64,000 bases of DNA from Pseudohoeflea suaedae. Lineage in GTDB: Bacteria > Pseudomonadota > Alphaproteobacteria > Rhizobiales > Rhizobiaceae. Within the stretch, counting starts at the first letter, position 1. The number at the start of each line of letters is the position of its first letter. The position numbers and the translations under genes are program-made. Below, piece by piece: positions 8,877-17,415 of this stretch. Below the pieces are notes generated by a model. That model was given only the letters and a program-made list of their open reading frames with translations. It made no database searches and was not told the DNA's origin. The DNA lies in assembly GCF_004354915.1 (NCBI RefSeq), contig NZ_SMSI01000001.1:1178001-1242000 (forward strand), given 5' to 3'.

Positions 8877-9534
8877 CGGTCGAAATCCTGTAGCCTACGC
8901 CGCGGACCGTCTCTATCGCTTCCTTGCCCAGTTTCCGGCGCAGGCGGCTGACATAGACTTCGACCGTATTGCTCTCCACTTCCGCGCCGAAGGCATAGAG
9001 CGCTTCCTCTATCTGCGCCTTGGAGATGATCGCCCGTTTCCGTGCAACCAGGCGATCGAGCACCGCCCATTCGCGCGAGGAGAGAAGGATTTCCGCGCCG
9101 TCGCCCGCCACGATCCGGCGCTCCGACGGATAGACCGAGATCCCGTTGATGACGAGAGCGGGAAGAGTGTGCGTGCCGTAGCGCCGCGAAACGGCGTGGA
9201 TGCGTGCCTGCAGTTCGCCGAGATCGACCGGCTTCACGAGATAGTCGTCGGCCCCGGCATTCAGTCCGGCGATCCGGTCCGAGACCTGATCATGGGCTGT
9301 CATGATGATGACGGGGGTTTCGTCACGGCGGTCGCGAAGCGATTTGAGGATGTCGAGCCCGCTGCCGTCCGGCAGCCGCAGATCGAGAAGAACGAGATCG
9401 TAGGCGACGGCTTCGAGACTGGCTTCGGCATCGTCGCGCGACTGTGCCCAATCGACGGCATGCCCCTGGCGGTGGACGTGGGTCTTGACCGCGTCTCCCA
9501 GCATCTCGTCGTCTTCAACCAAGAGCACGCGCAT
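8866..9534 (-). CDS. OmpR-family response regulator
   Basis: A 222-aa two-domain regulator. The receiver domain has the acidic pocket VEDDE, phospho-acceptor Asp in LLDLRLPDG (near residue 51), and Lys in LVKPVDL. The C-terminal winged helix ends in VYVSRLRRKLG...VRGVGYRIS. It is the partner of the overlapping histidine kinase. OmpR-type regulators bind direct half-sites 11 bp apart; such an element lies in the divergent promoter (9622-9638) and again before eptA. Confidence 0.9.
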   Translation of the reverse strand: MRVLLVEDDEMLGDAVKTHVHRQGHAVDWAQSRDDAEASLEAVAYDLVLLDLRLPDGSGLDILKSLRDRRDETPVIIMTAHDQVSDRIAGLNAGADDYLVKPVDLGELQARIHAVSRRYGTHTLPALVINGISVYPSERRIVAGDGAEILLSSREWAVLDRLVARKRAIISKAQIEEALYAFGAEVESNTVEVYVSRLRRKLGKEAIETVRGVGYRISTDAA

Positions 9535-9621
9535 TCAATTGCTCCAATTCGAGGGATCCGCGCTTCGTCGGGCCTGAAAGTGACAGGCTGCCGAGCGACC
9601 CGCAAGGCCGCCGAAACGTCT

Positions 9622-9638
9622 TCAGGTGGCTGTCAGCT
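9622..9638 (+). promoter_or_regulatory. tandem 11-bp-spaced element before the PepSY gene
   Basis: TCAGGTGGCTGTCAGCT contains half-sites TCAGGT and TCAGCT with starts 11 bp apart, the geometry of an OmpR/PhoB-family site. It lies 50 nt upstream of the PepSY start codon and 88 nt from the response regulator start. The same 17-mer, with 15 of 17 bases identical, lies before eptA on the other strand. Confidence 0.6.
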
Positions 9639-9688
9639 TGGTCGCCGACATTCCGGTCCATGCCCAACACAGGAAAGGAGCATACATC

Positions 9689-9955
9689 GTGCAAAAGATC
9701 ATCATTGCCCTCGTTGTCGCAACTGCCTTCAGCGGTCCCGCCCTCGCATCCGAGAAATGCAGTGTGGCGATGGCCGATTGGCAGCCGCGCGAAGCCTTGC
9801 AGGCCAAGCTCGAAGGCGAAGGCTGGAAGGTCCGCTCGATCAAGACCGAGGATGGTTGCTATGAGGCCTATGCCATCAACGCCGATGGCAAGAAGGTCGA
9901 AGCCTACTTCAACCCCCAGACCTTCCAGTCGGTCGCCTCGAAGGTCGAGGACTGA
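9689..9955 (+). CDS. periplasmic PepSY-domain protein
   Basis: An 88-aa secreted protein: signal peptide ending near ALA-SE (residue 19), then one PepSY-like domain (EALQAKLEGEGWKVRSIKTE...CYEAYAINADGKKVEAYFNP). The GTG start at 9689 is chosen because AGGAAAGGAG sits 8 nt upstream and it is followed directly by the signal peptide. It is separated by 3 nt from a cytochrome b561 gene, a common pairing (PepSY plus b561 next to a two-component system). Confidence 0.8.
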   Translation: MQKIIIALVVATAFSGPALASEKCSVAMADWQPREALQAKLEGEGWKVRSIKTEDGCYEAYAINADGKKVEAYFNPQTFQSVASKVED

Positions 9956-9958
9956 TCG

Positions 9959-10498
9959 GTGAACAAGACGGTCAGGGTTTGGGATCGTCCGGTCAGGCTC
10001 TTTCACTGGAGCCTCGCCGCCAGCGTCGCCCTGTGCTGGGTGACGGCGGACGAACTGCAGCGCGTCCACGAGGTGGCAGGCTATACGGCAGCGGGCCTCG
10101 TCGGATTGCGGCTCATCCTTGGACTTGCCGGAACGCGTTACGCTCGCTTCAGCCAGTTCATGCGCTCTCCCGGACGCACGTTGAGCTATGCCCGCGATAT
10201 GCTTGGCCACAGGGAACCCCGCTATCTGGGGCACAATCCGCTCGGAGCCGCGATGGTGGTCACGCTGCTTGTCATGGTGGCCGCGATCGGCCTTACCGGC
10301 TGGATGCAGACCACCGATGCCTATTGGGGGGTGGAATGGGTTCAGGAGACCCATGAAGTCCTGGCGGAACTGCTTCTGGTGGCGATCGCGCTGCATGTCG
10401 CCGGCGTCGTTCATGCAAGCTTCCGTCACCGCGAAAACCTGGTTGGCGCCATGATCACGGGCCGCAAGCGCGCACCCGCGAGCGGCGATATTCTCTGA
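9959..10498 (+). CDS. cytochrome b561-family membrane protein
   Basis: A 179-aa four-helix di-haem b-type cytochrome. VWDRPVRLFHWSL at the N-terminus holds the first His ligand; further His in LQRVHEVAG, WVQETHEVLAE and IALHVAGVVHA. The GTG start lies 3 nt after the PepSY stop. A strong terminator follows. It probably passes electrons across the inner membrane; the donor and acceptor are unknown. Confidence 0.85.
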   Translation: MNKTVRVWDRPVRLFHWSLAASVALCWVTADELQRVHEVAGYTAAGLVGLRLILGLAGTRYARFSQFMRSPGRTLSYARDMLGHREPRYLGHNPLGAAMVVTLLVMVAAIGLTGWMQTTDAYWGVEWVQETHEVLAELLLVAIALHVAGVVHASFRHRENLVGAMITGRKRAPASGDIL

Positions 10499-10520
10499 AC
10501 TCGCATCACGCCGAATGGAA

Positions 10521-10549
10521 AGGACGCCGCCGCCCGCGGCGTCCTTTTT
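10521..10549 (+). terminator. intrinsic terminator after cytochrome b561
   Basis: A perfect stem of GGACGCCGC (10522-10530) and GCGGCGTCC (10536-10544), extendable by A-T pairs, around a CGCCC loop, followed by five T. It ends the PepSY-b561 transcript 22 nt after its stop codon. Confidence 0.9.
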
Positions 10550-10604
10550 CGTGCGCGGACCAGCATCATGGATAGTGCTTTCCCTGGCGGTGTTGGCCGG
10601 CTCG

Positions 10605-10994
10605 TCACGCCCAGAACTGAACGGCAAGGGCATAGAAGAACAGGATGGAGTTGGCTGCGACCAGGCAGAGCACGGCGAGCGAACCGAGATCCTTGGCGTG
10701 TTTCCCGGTCTCCGATATTTCAGGCGAAATCCGGTCGATGATCTCCTCGATCGCGGTGTTGACCGCTTCGATGGCAATCAGCAGGAGAAACAGGATGGCG
10801 GCGGACAGGCGCACCGCTGCAGTGACGTCCATGACCGCGTAGACTGCCGCCAGGCCTGCGCCGGCCATGGCCTCGTGCCTGAAAGCGGCCTCCCTTGCCA
10901 GGCGCACCAGGCCGCCGGCCGAATAGCAGGTTGCGGCCCACAGATGGGCAAGGCCCGTCTGTTTGGGCGGCGCGGATCCGGCATGAGGCGTCAT
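10605..10994 (-). CDS. dgkA: diacylglycerol kinase
   Basis: A 129-aa three-helix membrane kinase that phosphorylates diacylglycerol to phosphatidic acid. Family motifs AAFRHEA near the N-terminus and EAVNTAIEEIIDR (active site) are present. The start at 10994 overlaps the eptA stop (ATGA); longer in-frame starts fall within eptA. Coupling to eptA is functionally sensible, because phosphoethanolamine transfer from phosphatidylethanolamine leaves diacylglycerol to be recycled. Confidence 0.93.
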   Translation of the reverse strand: MTPHAGSAPPKQTGLAHLWAATCYSAGGLVRLAREAAFRHEAMAGAGLAAVYAVMDVTAAVRLSAAILFLLLIAIEAVNTAIEEIIDRISPEISETGKHAKDLGSLAVLCLVAANSILFFYALAVQFWA

Positions 10995-12643
10995 GAGGAA
11001 ACGCCGTCGCGGCAGGAGGCGAAGATGTCGAGCGAAGGGTCGTAGACCTTGGTCTCCACCCGCATCAGGCCGAGGACGCTGTGAAAGAGTTCGTCTTGCG
11101 ATTGATGCGCGTCCGTCTTCGCCGACAGGCAGGACGTGTCGATGCCGGTCGACTGCCTGAGGCCGGGTGAGGTCCATAGCACGAAGGGGACATGCGTCTG
11201 CTCGTCCGGCGCGAACATGTAGGGCGCCCCGTGCAGGTAGAGCCCCTTTTCGCCGAGCGACTCCCCGTGATCGGACATGTAGATCATTGCCGTATCGAGC
11301 CGGTCGGCATGAGCGCCGAGCTTGTCGATCACCTCGGAGAGGATGTGATCGGTGTAGAGCAGGGCGTTGTCGTAGGCGTTGGTGATGGTTTCCGGCGTGC
11401 AGGCGTCGAAGTCCACGGTACGGCAATCGGGCGTGAATGTCCTAAATTCCTCCGGATAGCGGAGATAATAGGCCGGCCCGTGGTTTCCGAGCTGGTGAAG
11501 CACCAGAACCGCGTCGCCGTCGACCTTGTCCAGCCAGGCGTCGAGCCCGTCTACCAGGATCTGGTCGAGGCATTCGCCGCCGGAACAGAAGCGCGGGTCG
11601 CCGGACCTGAAGAATTCGATCTTCTTGATCCTGTCGGCCACCTGCTTGTCGCCGGTATTGTTGTCCCACCATTCGGTCTTGACGCCGGCATGGGTGAGCA
11701 CGTCCATCAGGTCCTCCGATGCCAGCGCCTTGGAATGCGAATAGTCCTGGCGGCCATAGACCGAGAACATGCACGGCACCGATACGGCGGTCGCCGTGCC
11801 GCAGCTCGATGTGTTCTTGAAGTAGAGAATATCGCGCTTGGACAGTTCGGGATTGGTTTCGCGTCCGTAGCCGCCGAGCTGGAAATTCGCGGCGCGTGCC
11901 GTCTCGCCGACGACCACGACGGTCACCCTCGGCTTGCGATCGACGCTTTTCCTGTCGTCGGCGACCTTCGCATCCGTGCCGAGCGGCTGGGCAATGATGG
12001 TTTGCTCCTCGCCTTTGCGGATGAAGAGCTTGACGGCACTTCCCATCGGGAAAAGCGGATTGAGCGTATGGAACCAATCACGATGCTGGCGGATGTTGAA
12101 CATGAAGGTGCCGCTGTGCGAGTACCCGGCGAGTGCGAATACGGCCAGGCAGGGAATGATGATCAGCAGATTGACGCCCACCTTCTTCAGGATCGGGCGG
12201 TGCACGATTTCCACCGTCGCGATGAGCAGCGACGGCAGGAGGCCGAAGATCACCATGTGCATGATGAAGGCGCTCGTGATGAGATGGCCGGCTTCCGCCT
12301 GGTTGGTCTCCACGACATTGCGGACCATCTCGCTGTCGATGATCACCCCGAAGCGGTCCATGAACCAGGCGCCCGAGACGCTGGCCAGAACGAACAGGAT
12401 GAGGACGGGCTTGGTGAGATACTTGACCGACAGCGAGACGAACAGGGCGACAAAGATCGCCAATATTCCGACCCCGAGCGCGAGCAGCGCCATGGCGTCG
12501 CCATTGAGATAGGCGAACGACTTGTTCCAGAAGGTCGCGTTCAGGAACGAGAGGACGTAAACTGCGGTGAGGATGGACAGCCATTCGCTGCGCATCCGTG
12601 GCCTGAAACCAAAAAGCGATTTGAACAAGCCGCTTCCTTCCAT
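10991..12643 (-). CDS. eptA: lipid A phosphoethanolamine transferase (EptA-like)
   Basis: A 550-aa inner-membrane transferase: five N-terminal TM helices (about residues 20-165) and a periplasmic alkaline-phosphatase-fold domain. The catalytic Thr is in SCGTATAVSVPCMFS, metal ligands in VVVVGETARAANF, MIYMSDHGESLGE and the His of THVPF. Such enzymes modify lipid A (or core) and reduce polymyxin binding. The ATG at 12643 is preferred; a GTG at 12691 would place the candidate operator inside the gene. It is coupled to dgkA and probably controlled by the nearby two-component system. Confidence 0.88.
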   Translation of the reverse strand: MEGSGLFKSLFGFRPRMRSEWLSILTAVYVLSFLNATFWNKSFAYLNGDAMALLALGVGILAIFVALFVSLSVKYLTKPVLILFVLASVSGAWFMDRFGVIIDSEMVRNVVETNQAEAGHLITSAFIMHMVIFGLLPSLLIATVEIVHRPILKKVGVNLLIIIPCLAVFALAGYSHSGTFMFNIRQHRDWFHTLNPLFPMGSAVKLFIRKGEEQTIIAQPLGTDAKVADDRKSVDRKPRVTVVVVGETARAANFQLGGYGRETNPELSKRDILYFKNTSSCGTATAVSVPCMFSVYGRQDYSHSKALASEDLMDVLTHAGVKTEWWDNNTGDKQVADRIKKIEFFRSGDPRFCSGGECLDQILVDGLDAWLDKVDGDAVLVLHQLGNHGPAYYLRYPEEFRTFTPDCRTVDFDACTPETITNAYDNALLYTDHILSEVIDKLGAHADRLDTAMIYMSDHGESLGEKGLYLHGAPYMFAPDEQTHVPFVLWTSPGLRQSTGIDTSCLSAKTDAHQSQDELFHSVLGLMRVETKVYDPSLDIFASCRDGVSS

Positions 12644-12678
12644 GCAACGACGACGGGAGCCGCTGCAATGGCTGCCAA

Positions 12679-12695
12679 ACCTGACAGACACCTGA
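12679..12695 (-). promoter_or_regulatory. tandem 11-bp-spaced element before eptA
   Basis: On the minus strand it reads TCAGGTGTCTGTCAGGT: two TCAGGT half-sites with starts 11 bp apart, 35 nt upstream of the eptA ATG. It matches the element before the PepSY gene at 15 of 17 positions. A further TCAGGT on the plus strand (12702-12707) makes a dyad with one half-site. Confidence 0.6.
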
Positions 12696-12972
12696 ACGGG
12701 GTCAGGTAACCGGCGCGAGGAGACCGGTCTGGTGCTCGTCTGTCGTCGGGAGGCTGTGGATGGAGGCTGTCATGCGTCTCGGGCTTACCCCGGACACGCG
12801 TCGTCAACGGCCGGGTGCCTGTGTCGCCGTTACGGTCTCGGAGATTTTGCAGCGGGGGGCTTCAGGGGAATGCCGGCCGTGCACCCGGCACGGTGGGGCG
12901 GGGCATAGTGCGGGCATTGGCACGTATCGCACGACGCGAGGGAAGGGCTGCTGCCGTCCCTTTGTCCGTATG
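12696..12972. other. intergenic stretch between eptA and AraC-family gene
   Basis: Besides the third half-site at 12702-12707, nothing is recognised here. It is GC-rich and contains open frames without plausible start signals. It includes the 3' flank of the AraC-family gene, without a clear terminator. Confidence 0.4.
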
Positions 12973-14049
12973 TCAGGGCTCGACCAGCCGGTTCAGCCAG
13001 TCGACGAATGTGGTTTCTCTCTTGTGCGAGGGAAACTCGCCGCTGCGCGCGGCCGCGCGGGCCTCACCCGGCCCGAAACCGTAGCGCGCGGTGAACTGGC
13101 GGTAGAAGGAGCTGATGGTGGTGAAGCCGTATTCATAGGCAACCGTACTGATCTGCTTTCCGTTCTCCGCATTGACCAGGGCCGAATAGCAGGCGGCAAG
13201 GCGCCGATTGCGTATGTAAGTCGCCACGCCTCCCTGCCGTTCGAAGAGGTAGAACAATTGCCGGCGCGATACACCGATACTGGCGCAGACCGCATCGGGG
13301 GTCAGGCCCGGCATTTTCAGGTTGGCATTGATGAAGCGTCGCGCCCTGTCGAACTGCGCGGCGGCTATCGGCGCCTTGGCCGCCTCGATCTCGGTCGGAT
13401 TGTTGGTCACGAGCGCGCGCACCAGGCTGCCGAAGGCATCGTTGAGCGCCGCTGCGTCCATCTGGGTCAGTCCGTCCGCCCGGGAAATCGCGGACAGCAT
13501 GAAATCCCGCAGGATCTGCGCCATCGGGCCCTGCGCAAGCTGGTGCGCGCCCCTTTCGAGGTGCTCGGCAACGTCCCAGAAGTCGTCGCGCGCGAAGAAA
13601 AGGCTGCTGTACTGGGTGTTGTCCATCACCCCTGAAAAGGGGTCCGCATAGGAATGCAGAAGCAGGCGCCCGGGGGACACCGCGACCTGGCTGCTATTGC
13701 TTTCATAGCCGACCGGTCCCTTCGTCACCACGCTCATGCACCAGTGATCCATACCCAGCCGGCGTTGCGCGGCAGGCGTGTAGTCCAGGTGCATGGGGGC
13801 GAGCTGGAAGGACGTCAGTTGCAGCCGACCCAGCTGATGGGACGACGAACTGGCCTTGAAACCATCCGTTCGGGACCCGATCGGCTTTAACTCCGCCATG
13901 GAGTTGAACGCCGCCCAGGCATCAAACTGTTCTTCCTTGCGAATGGTGTCAGTAGAGAATTTCAGGCTTGGCACCAACCTGAGTTCGTTTTCCACAGAGC
14001 CGCCGACTGTCATGCGTCCTATCCGGAATGCTTCTCGATTCTGCATCAT
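12973..14049 (-). CDS. AraC-family transcriptional regulator
   Basis: A 358-aa regulator. Residues about 30-210 form an AraC-binding-like sensory domain of the FeaR/NphR type (LGMDHWCMSVVTKG). Residues about 240-345 are the double helix-turn-helix (LTPDAVCASIGVSRRQLFYLFERQG and ISTVAYEYGFTTISSFYRQFTARYG). It lies 194 bp downstream of a same-strand BASS transporter gene and may control it or an unlinked catabolic gene. Two adjacent ATGs at the start make the exact start uncertain. Confidence 0.82.
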   Translation of the reverse strand: MMQNREAFRIGRMTVGGSVENELRLVPSLKFSTDTIRKEEQFDAWAAFNSMAELKPIGSRTDGFKASSSSHQLGRLQLTSFQLAPMHLDYTPAAQRRLGMDHWCMSVVTKGPVGYESNSSQVAVSPGRLLLHSYADPFSGVMDNTQYSSLFFARDDFWDVAEHLERGAHQLAQGPMAQILRDFMLSAISRADGLTQMDAAALNDAFGSLVRALVTNNPTEIEAAKAPIAAAQFDRARRFINANLKMPGLTPDAVCASIGVSRRQLFYLFERQGGVATYIRNRRLAACYSALVNAENGKQISTVAYEYGFTTISSFYRQFTARYGFGPGEARAAARSGEFPSHKRETTFVDWLNRLVEP

Positions 14050-14243
14050 TGCGGCTCGGATTCGATGGTCCGAACCGCTTATACATTAACTTCTGCAGAA
14101 ATAACTGCAGTGGGTCAACGCCACGAAATACCCCGGAAGTTGGCCGTTGCGGGGCGCTTGCGCCGCCTGGAACGTCCTTTTCCTGGTCTGGCTGGCCAGT
14201 GTCCCGGCCAATCGATCTTCCCTAACGTAATGCGGCCCCTGTT

Positions 14244-15140
14244 TCAACTGCCTTGGAGGCCGGGCTGGTGGACCCTTTCCTCCCGGGTCTTCAACCTGCG
14301 GCGCCACAGAACGAAGGGCGTGGTCAGGAACCAGGCGGTAATCGAATAGATCACGGCCGGCAGGGTCGTGTCGGGCAATCCCGTGCTGGCGCCATGGACC
14401 AGGAGCCCCGCGGCGATGGCCAGCGACCCGTTCTGCGTGCCCGATTCTATGGCGATGGTGGTGATGTCGCGGGGCTGGAGGCCGAACAGGGGGCCGCTGA
14501 CGAGCCCGAACAGCAGCAGCGCGGCGTTCATGGCGATCAGTGCCGGCCCCAGCGTCCAGAAGTTGGATGAAAACGCATCCCAGTTGCTGATCAGCGCCGC
14601 CACGATCAACAGCATGAAGAGCGCGAAGGCAAACTTCGAAATGAAGGGTGACGCGGTCGCCACAAATCGCGGCGCGAGTTTGGTCACCAGCATGCCCAAT
14701 GCCACCGGAGCCGCAGTCAGCACGAAAACCTGGGCGCCCAGTGCGGTGACGTTGACGGCCGGCGCATCCTGTCGAACGAAGTAGCTTGCGCTCAGCGCCA
14801 CGAGGATCGGCAGCGTGATCGTAGCCACGAGCGAAATGACCGCGGTCAGGGAAATGGACAAGGGCACATTGCCCTCCGCATACCGCGAAGCGGAGTTGGA
14901 CAGCACCCCGCCGGGACACGCCGCGAGTATCATGACGCCGAAAGCCAATTCCGGGGGCAGCGAGAACAGTATGGCCACGCAGAAAGCCACGATCGGGACG
15001 ATGAGCAATTGATTGAAGGCGCCGACCGCGAAGGCCTTGGGCTGTTTGGCAATCCGCCAGAAATCGGCGGGACGCAAACCAAGGCCGAGCGAAAACATGA
15101 TGACGGCCAGGGCTACGGGTAAAATGACTTGGACGATCAT
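14244..15140 (-). CDS. bile acid:sodium symporter (BASS) family transporter
   Basis: A 298-aa membrane protein with nine to ten helices of the BASS/SBF family; the motif AACPGGVLSNSASRYAEGN and the IAIESGTQNGSLA helix-break region bind sodium in this family. The ATG at 15140 has GGAG upstream. The substrate could be an organic anion or a steroid-like acid; the neighbours do not settle it. Confidence 0.82.
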   Translation of the reverse strand: MIVQVILPVALAVIMFSLGLGLRPADFWRIAKQPKAFAVGAFNQLLIVPIVAFCVAILFSLPPELAFGVMILAACPGGVLSNSASRYAEGNVPLSISLTAVISLVATITLPILVALSASYFVRQDAPAVNVTALGAQVFVLTAAPVALGMLVTKLAPRFVATASPFISKFAFALFMLLIVAALISNWDAFSSNFWTLGPALIAMNAALLLFGLVSGPLFGLQPRDITTIAIESGTQNGSLAIAAGLLVHGASTGLPDTTLPAVIYSITAWFLTTPFVLWRRRLKTREERVHQPGLQGS

Positions 15141-15420
15141 CGTCGCTCCACGGGTATGCACTTTGCTTGCGGGCGTTTAGCCCAAAGGTATCGCCGCAAC
15201 AAGCCGGGCTGCAGCGGACTTCAAGAAGCAACGTTTATGAGCTTCTTGTCAATTGTTATATCCGAAAATGCCGATGCGATTGTGGATGAATTGGCTTGGG
15301 GAGCTATGGCGTACCGGGGCGAAATGCGTTCGCACGGCTCTCATCGCCTGTTCCAAACGATTGCCGCCTAAAACCCCAAGGAAGACGTCCTCGATATTTC
15401 GCTTCGGAATTGACGTGAAA
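15141..15420. other. chromosomal flank left of the island
   Basis: It holds the promoter region of the BASS gene and then 200 bp without a convincing gene. It abuts the left attachment repeat, so before integration it would have followed the 3' end of tRNA-Arg. Confidence 0.4.
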
Positions 15421-15470
15421 TGGCGCACCCGACAGGATTCGAACCTGTGACCTCTGCCTTCGGAGGGCAG
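15421..15470. repeat. left attachment site (partial tRNA-Arg copy)
   Basis: Fifty bases identical to 25806-25855, covering the CCA end, acceptor 3' strand, T-arm, variable loop and anticodon 3' strand of tRNA-Arg. After GGGCAG the two copies diverge. It is the displaced tRNA 3' end left by site-specific integration. Confidence 0.93.
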
Positions 15471-15596
15471 ATCGATAGTCGTTTCCAGAGTTATCCGCAG
15501 ATTTCCGATGCTGGATTATCGCATATAGCTCAATGGCTTGATGGCGGATAATAATTTCCTGACGTTTCCCGAGGCTTCCCAACTTTCCTGTTTTGT

Positions 15597-15615
15597 GGTG
15601 ACACTTCGGTGACAC
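15597..15615 (+). repeat. left arm-type integrase repeat
   Basis: GGTGACACTTCGGTGACAC is two 8-base GGTGACAC copies separated by three bases, 19 nt before the integrase start. The same pattern, GGTGACANNNCGGTGACAC, recurs at 25740-25758 by the other end in the same orientation. It resembles arm-type sites of tyrosine integrases and may also allow self-regulation of the integrase. Confidence 0.55.
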
Positions 15616-15634
15616 CAAGTCATGGGAAGCCGAT

Positions 15635-16906
15635 ATGCCGAAGATCACGAAGACCTTTCTCGACAAGCAAGAGCCGCGGGACCAACCCTATATCGTGTGG
15701 TGTTCGGATCTGGTCGGGTTCGGCGTTCGGGTGTTCCCCTCCGGCCGGAAGGTATTCTATTGCGATTACCGGACCCGTGACACGCTGCAGCGCCGGCGGA
15801 TGTCGATCGGCGCCTATGGGAAGCTCACGGTCGAGGAAGCCCGCAACCAGGCGCGCATTGTGCTCGGAGATGCGGTGAAGGGTGAAGACCCGGCGAACGA
15901 GCGCCGGACACGCCGGAAGTCGCTCACGGTCAACCAGCTTTGCGACGACTATCTCGACGCTGCCGAGAAGGGTTTGATCCTGGGAAAAGGCCGGCGCCCG
16001 AAAAAGCCCTCGACGCTCTATATCGATCGCGGCCGGATAGAGAGGCACATTCGCCCGTTGCTTGGCGGGAAGCTGGTGGTCGATCTGTCCCGGGCAGACA
16101 TCAACAAATTCGTGGCGGACGTCACCACTGGCAAGACGGCCAAGGTGGAGAAGACCGGCCGGCTCCGCGGCAAGTCGGTGGTGCAGGGTGGAGCAGGGAC
16201 TGCATCCCGAACCACTGGCCTCCTGTCGGGCATCCTTGCCTATGCGGTCAAGAACGGGGTGATCGATGCCAATCCAGTGCATGGTGTCGAGCGGCCGGCG
16301 GACGGGACGCGGGAACGTCGTTTGTCCGAAGAGGAATATCGGGCGATCGGCAAGGCGTTGGACGCGGTAGAAACGGAGCCTTGGCAGGCGGTGGCCGCTA
16401 TCCGGCTTCTGGCATTGACTGGATGCCGGCGAGGGGAGATCGAAAGCCTGAAGTGGTCGGAGGTGGATTTCACCGGCAATGCGCTGCGGTTCGGAGATAC
16501 CAAAACCGGCGCTTCTACCCGTCCACTCTCTGCCGATGCTGCAAGGGTGCTTTCCGGGCTACAGCGAGCCGCTGACGCGGTTTATGTGTTCCCCGGCACT
16601 CGACAGCCCGACAAGCCTTTCGGCGCTCTACAGGCAGCTATGGGGCGAATAATGGCGTCCGCGGAATTAGAGGGCGTCACGGCTCACACGCTCCGGCACT
16701 CTTTTGCGTCCGTCGCCGCCGATCTCAACTTCACCGAAAACACCATCGGCGCCCTTCTCGGGCACAAGTCCGGCACGATCACCAGCCGATATGTTCACCG
16801 GCTCGATTCGGTCTTGCTCGAGGTCGCCAACGAAGTGAGCGGTAAGATCTGGCGGATGATGACGGCCGAGCCGGGCAAGGTGGTGGAGTTGCCGCGGCGG
16901 GCTTAG
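15635..16906 (+). CDS. int: tyrosine-type site-specific integrase (P4 family)
   Basis: A 423-aa integrase with an N-terminal DUF4102 arm-binding domain (residues about 1-90), a SAM-like core-binding domain (about 100-210) and a catalytic domain. The catalytic residues are Arg in ALTGCRRGEIESLKW, the HTLRHSF box, His of LGHKSG and Tyr of SRYVHR. It reads inward from the left att copy. The enzyme integrates the element at the 3' end of tRNA-Arg(CCG). Confidence 0.95.
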   Translation: MPKITKTFLDKQEPRDQPYIVWCSDLVGFGVRVFPSGRKVFYCDYRTRDTLQRRRMSIGAYGKLTVEEARNQARIVLGDAVKGEDPANERRTRRKSLTVNQLCDDYLDAAEKGLILGKGRRPKKPSTLYIDRGRIERHIRPLLGGKLVVDLSRADINKFVADVTTGKTAKVEKTGRLRGKSVVQGGAGTASRTTGLLSGILAYAVKNGVIDANPVHGVERPADGTRERRLSEEEYRAIGKALDAVETEPWQAVAAIRLLALTGCRRGEIESLKWSEVDFTGNALRFGDTKTGASTRPLSADAARVLSGLQRAADAVYVFPGTRQPDKPFGALQAAMGRIMASAELEGVTAHTLRHSFASVAADLNFTENTIGALLGHKSGTITSRYVHRLDSVLLEVANEVSGKIWRMMTAEPGKVVELPRRA

Positions 16907-17310
16907 GTGTCGCTCGTCCGAAGTGAAGAAAGCTGCGTTCTAACCGCGTCGTCCAAGACTGCCTTCGCTCGCTCAGTTTCTCCCTTTTCAAGGGCATCTT
17001 GCAACTGTTCAAATGCCATCGCCGGGATCTCAACAGCACCGCTATTCGGCTCTTTCCCCTCTAGGGCGCGAATCTGGTCTCGAAGCCGAAGGAACAGAAC
17101 GTCGGACGTTTCGACTGTCGCTTCAAGCCGTTTGATAAGAGCGCCAAATCCCTCGCTAGAAAGATCCACGAAGGCGCCCGTCAACGACTGTTGAAGCCTG
17201 ATAACGACCTCAGCCGTGAATGAGCGACCGCTTTCGGCCGCAGCCATCTCAATTCGCTGTTTCAAACTCGCCGGAAGCCGGACGTTTACCTGGGGGTCTT
17301 TTCTCGCCAT
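16903..17310 (-). CDS. Arc-family ribbon-helix-helix DNA-binding protein
   Basis: A 135-aa protein with an Arc/MetJ-type ribbon-helix-helix domain at residues about 6-46 (QVNVRLPASLKQRIEMAAAESG), followed by a helical tail of unknown role. It converges on the integrase (4-nt overlap) and is divergent from an excisionase-like gene. Two identical palindromes lie 10 and 58 nt upstream of its start, so it is probably the repressor that controls both itself and the forward operon. Confidence 0.78.
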   Translation of the reverse strand: MARKDPQVNVRLPASLKQRIEMAAAESGRSFTAEVVIRLQQSLTGAFVDLSSEGFGALIKRLEATVETSDVLFLRLRDQIRALEGKEPNSGAVEIPAMAFEQLQDALEKGETERAKAVLDDAVRTQLSSLRTSDT

Positions 17311-17319
17311 GCGCGCGAT

Positions 17320-17382
17320 TAAGCACGGTGCTTATTGACAAATCAATAACACTCCAGATAAAAAATCTAAGCACGGTGCTTA
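17320..17382. promoter_or_regulatory. pair of identical palindromic operators
   Basis: TAAGCACGGTGCTTA, with perfect 7-bp arms around one base, occurs at 17320-17334 and 17368-17382. The two copies are 48 bp apart in the divergent promoter between the RHH gene and the excisionase-like gene. The intervening AT-rich DNA holds likely promoter elements. It is almost surely the repressor-binding region of the element. Confidence 0.82.
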
Positions 17383-17415
17383 CGCCGGGCGTTTCGATAA
17401 AACGGGAGAAAAGTC

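Noticed and set aside
12643-12691. GTG at 12691 as the eptA start
   Set aside because: It lacks a ribosome site and would put the conserved 17-bp tandem element inside the coding region.
15421-15478. A second tRNA-Arg gene
   Set aside because: Only the 3' part (50 bp) is present and the rest does not fold; it is the attachment-site copy.
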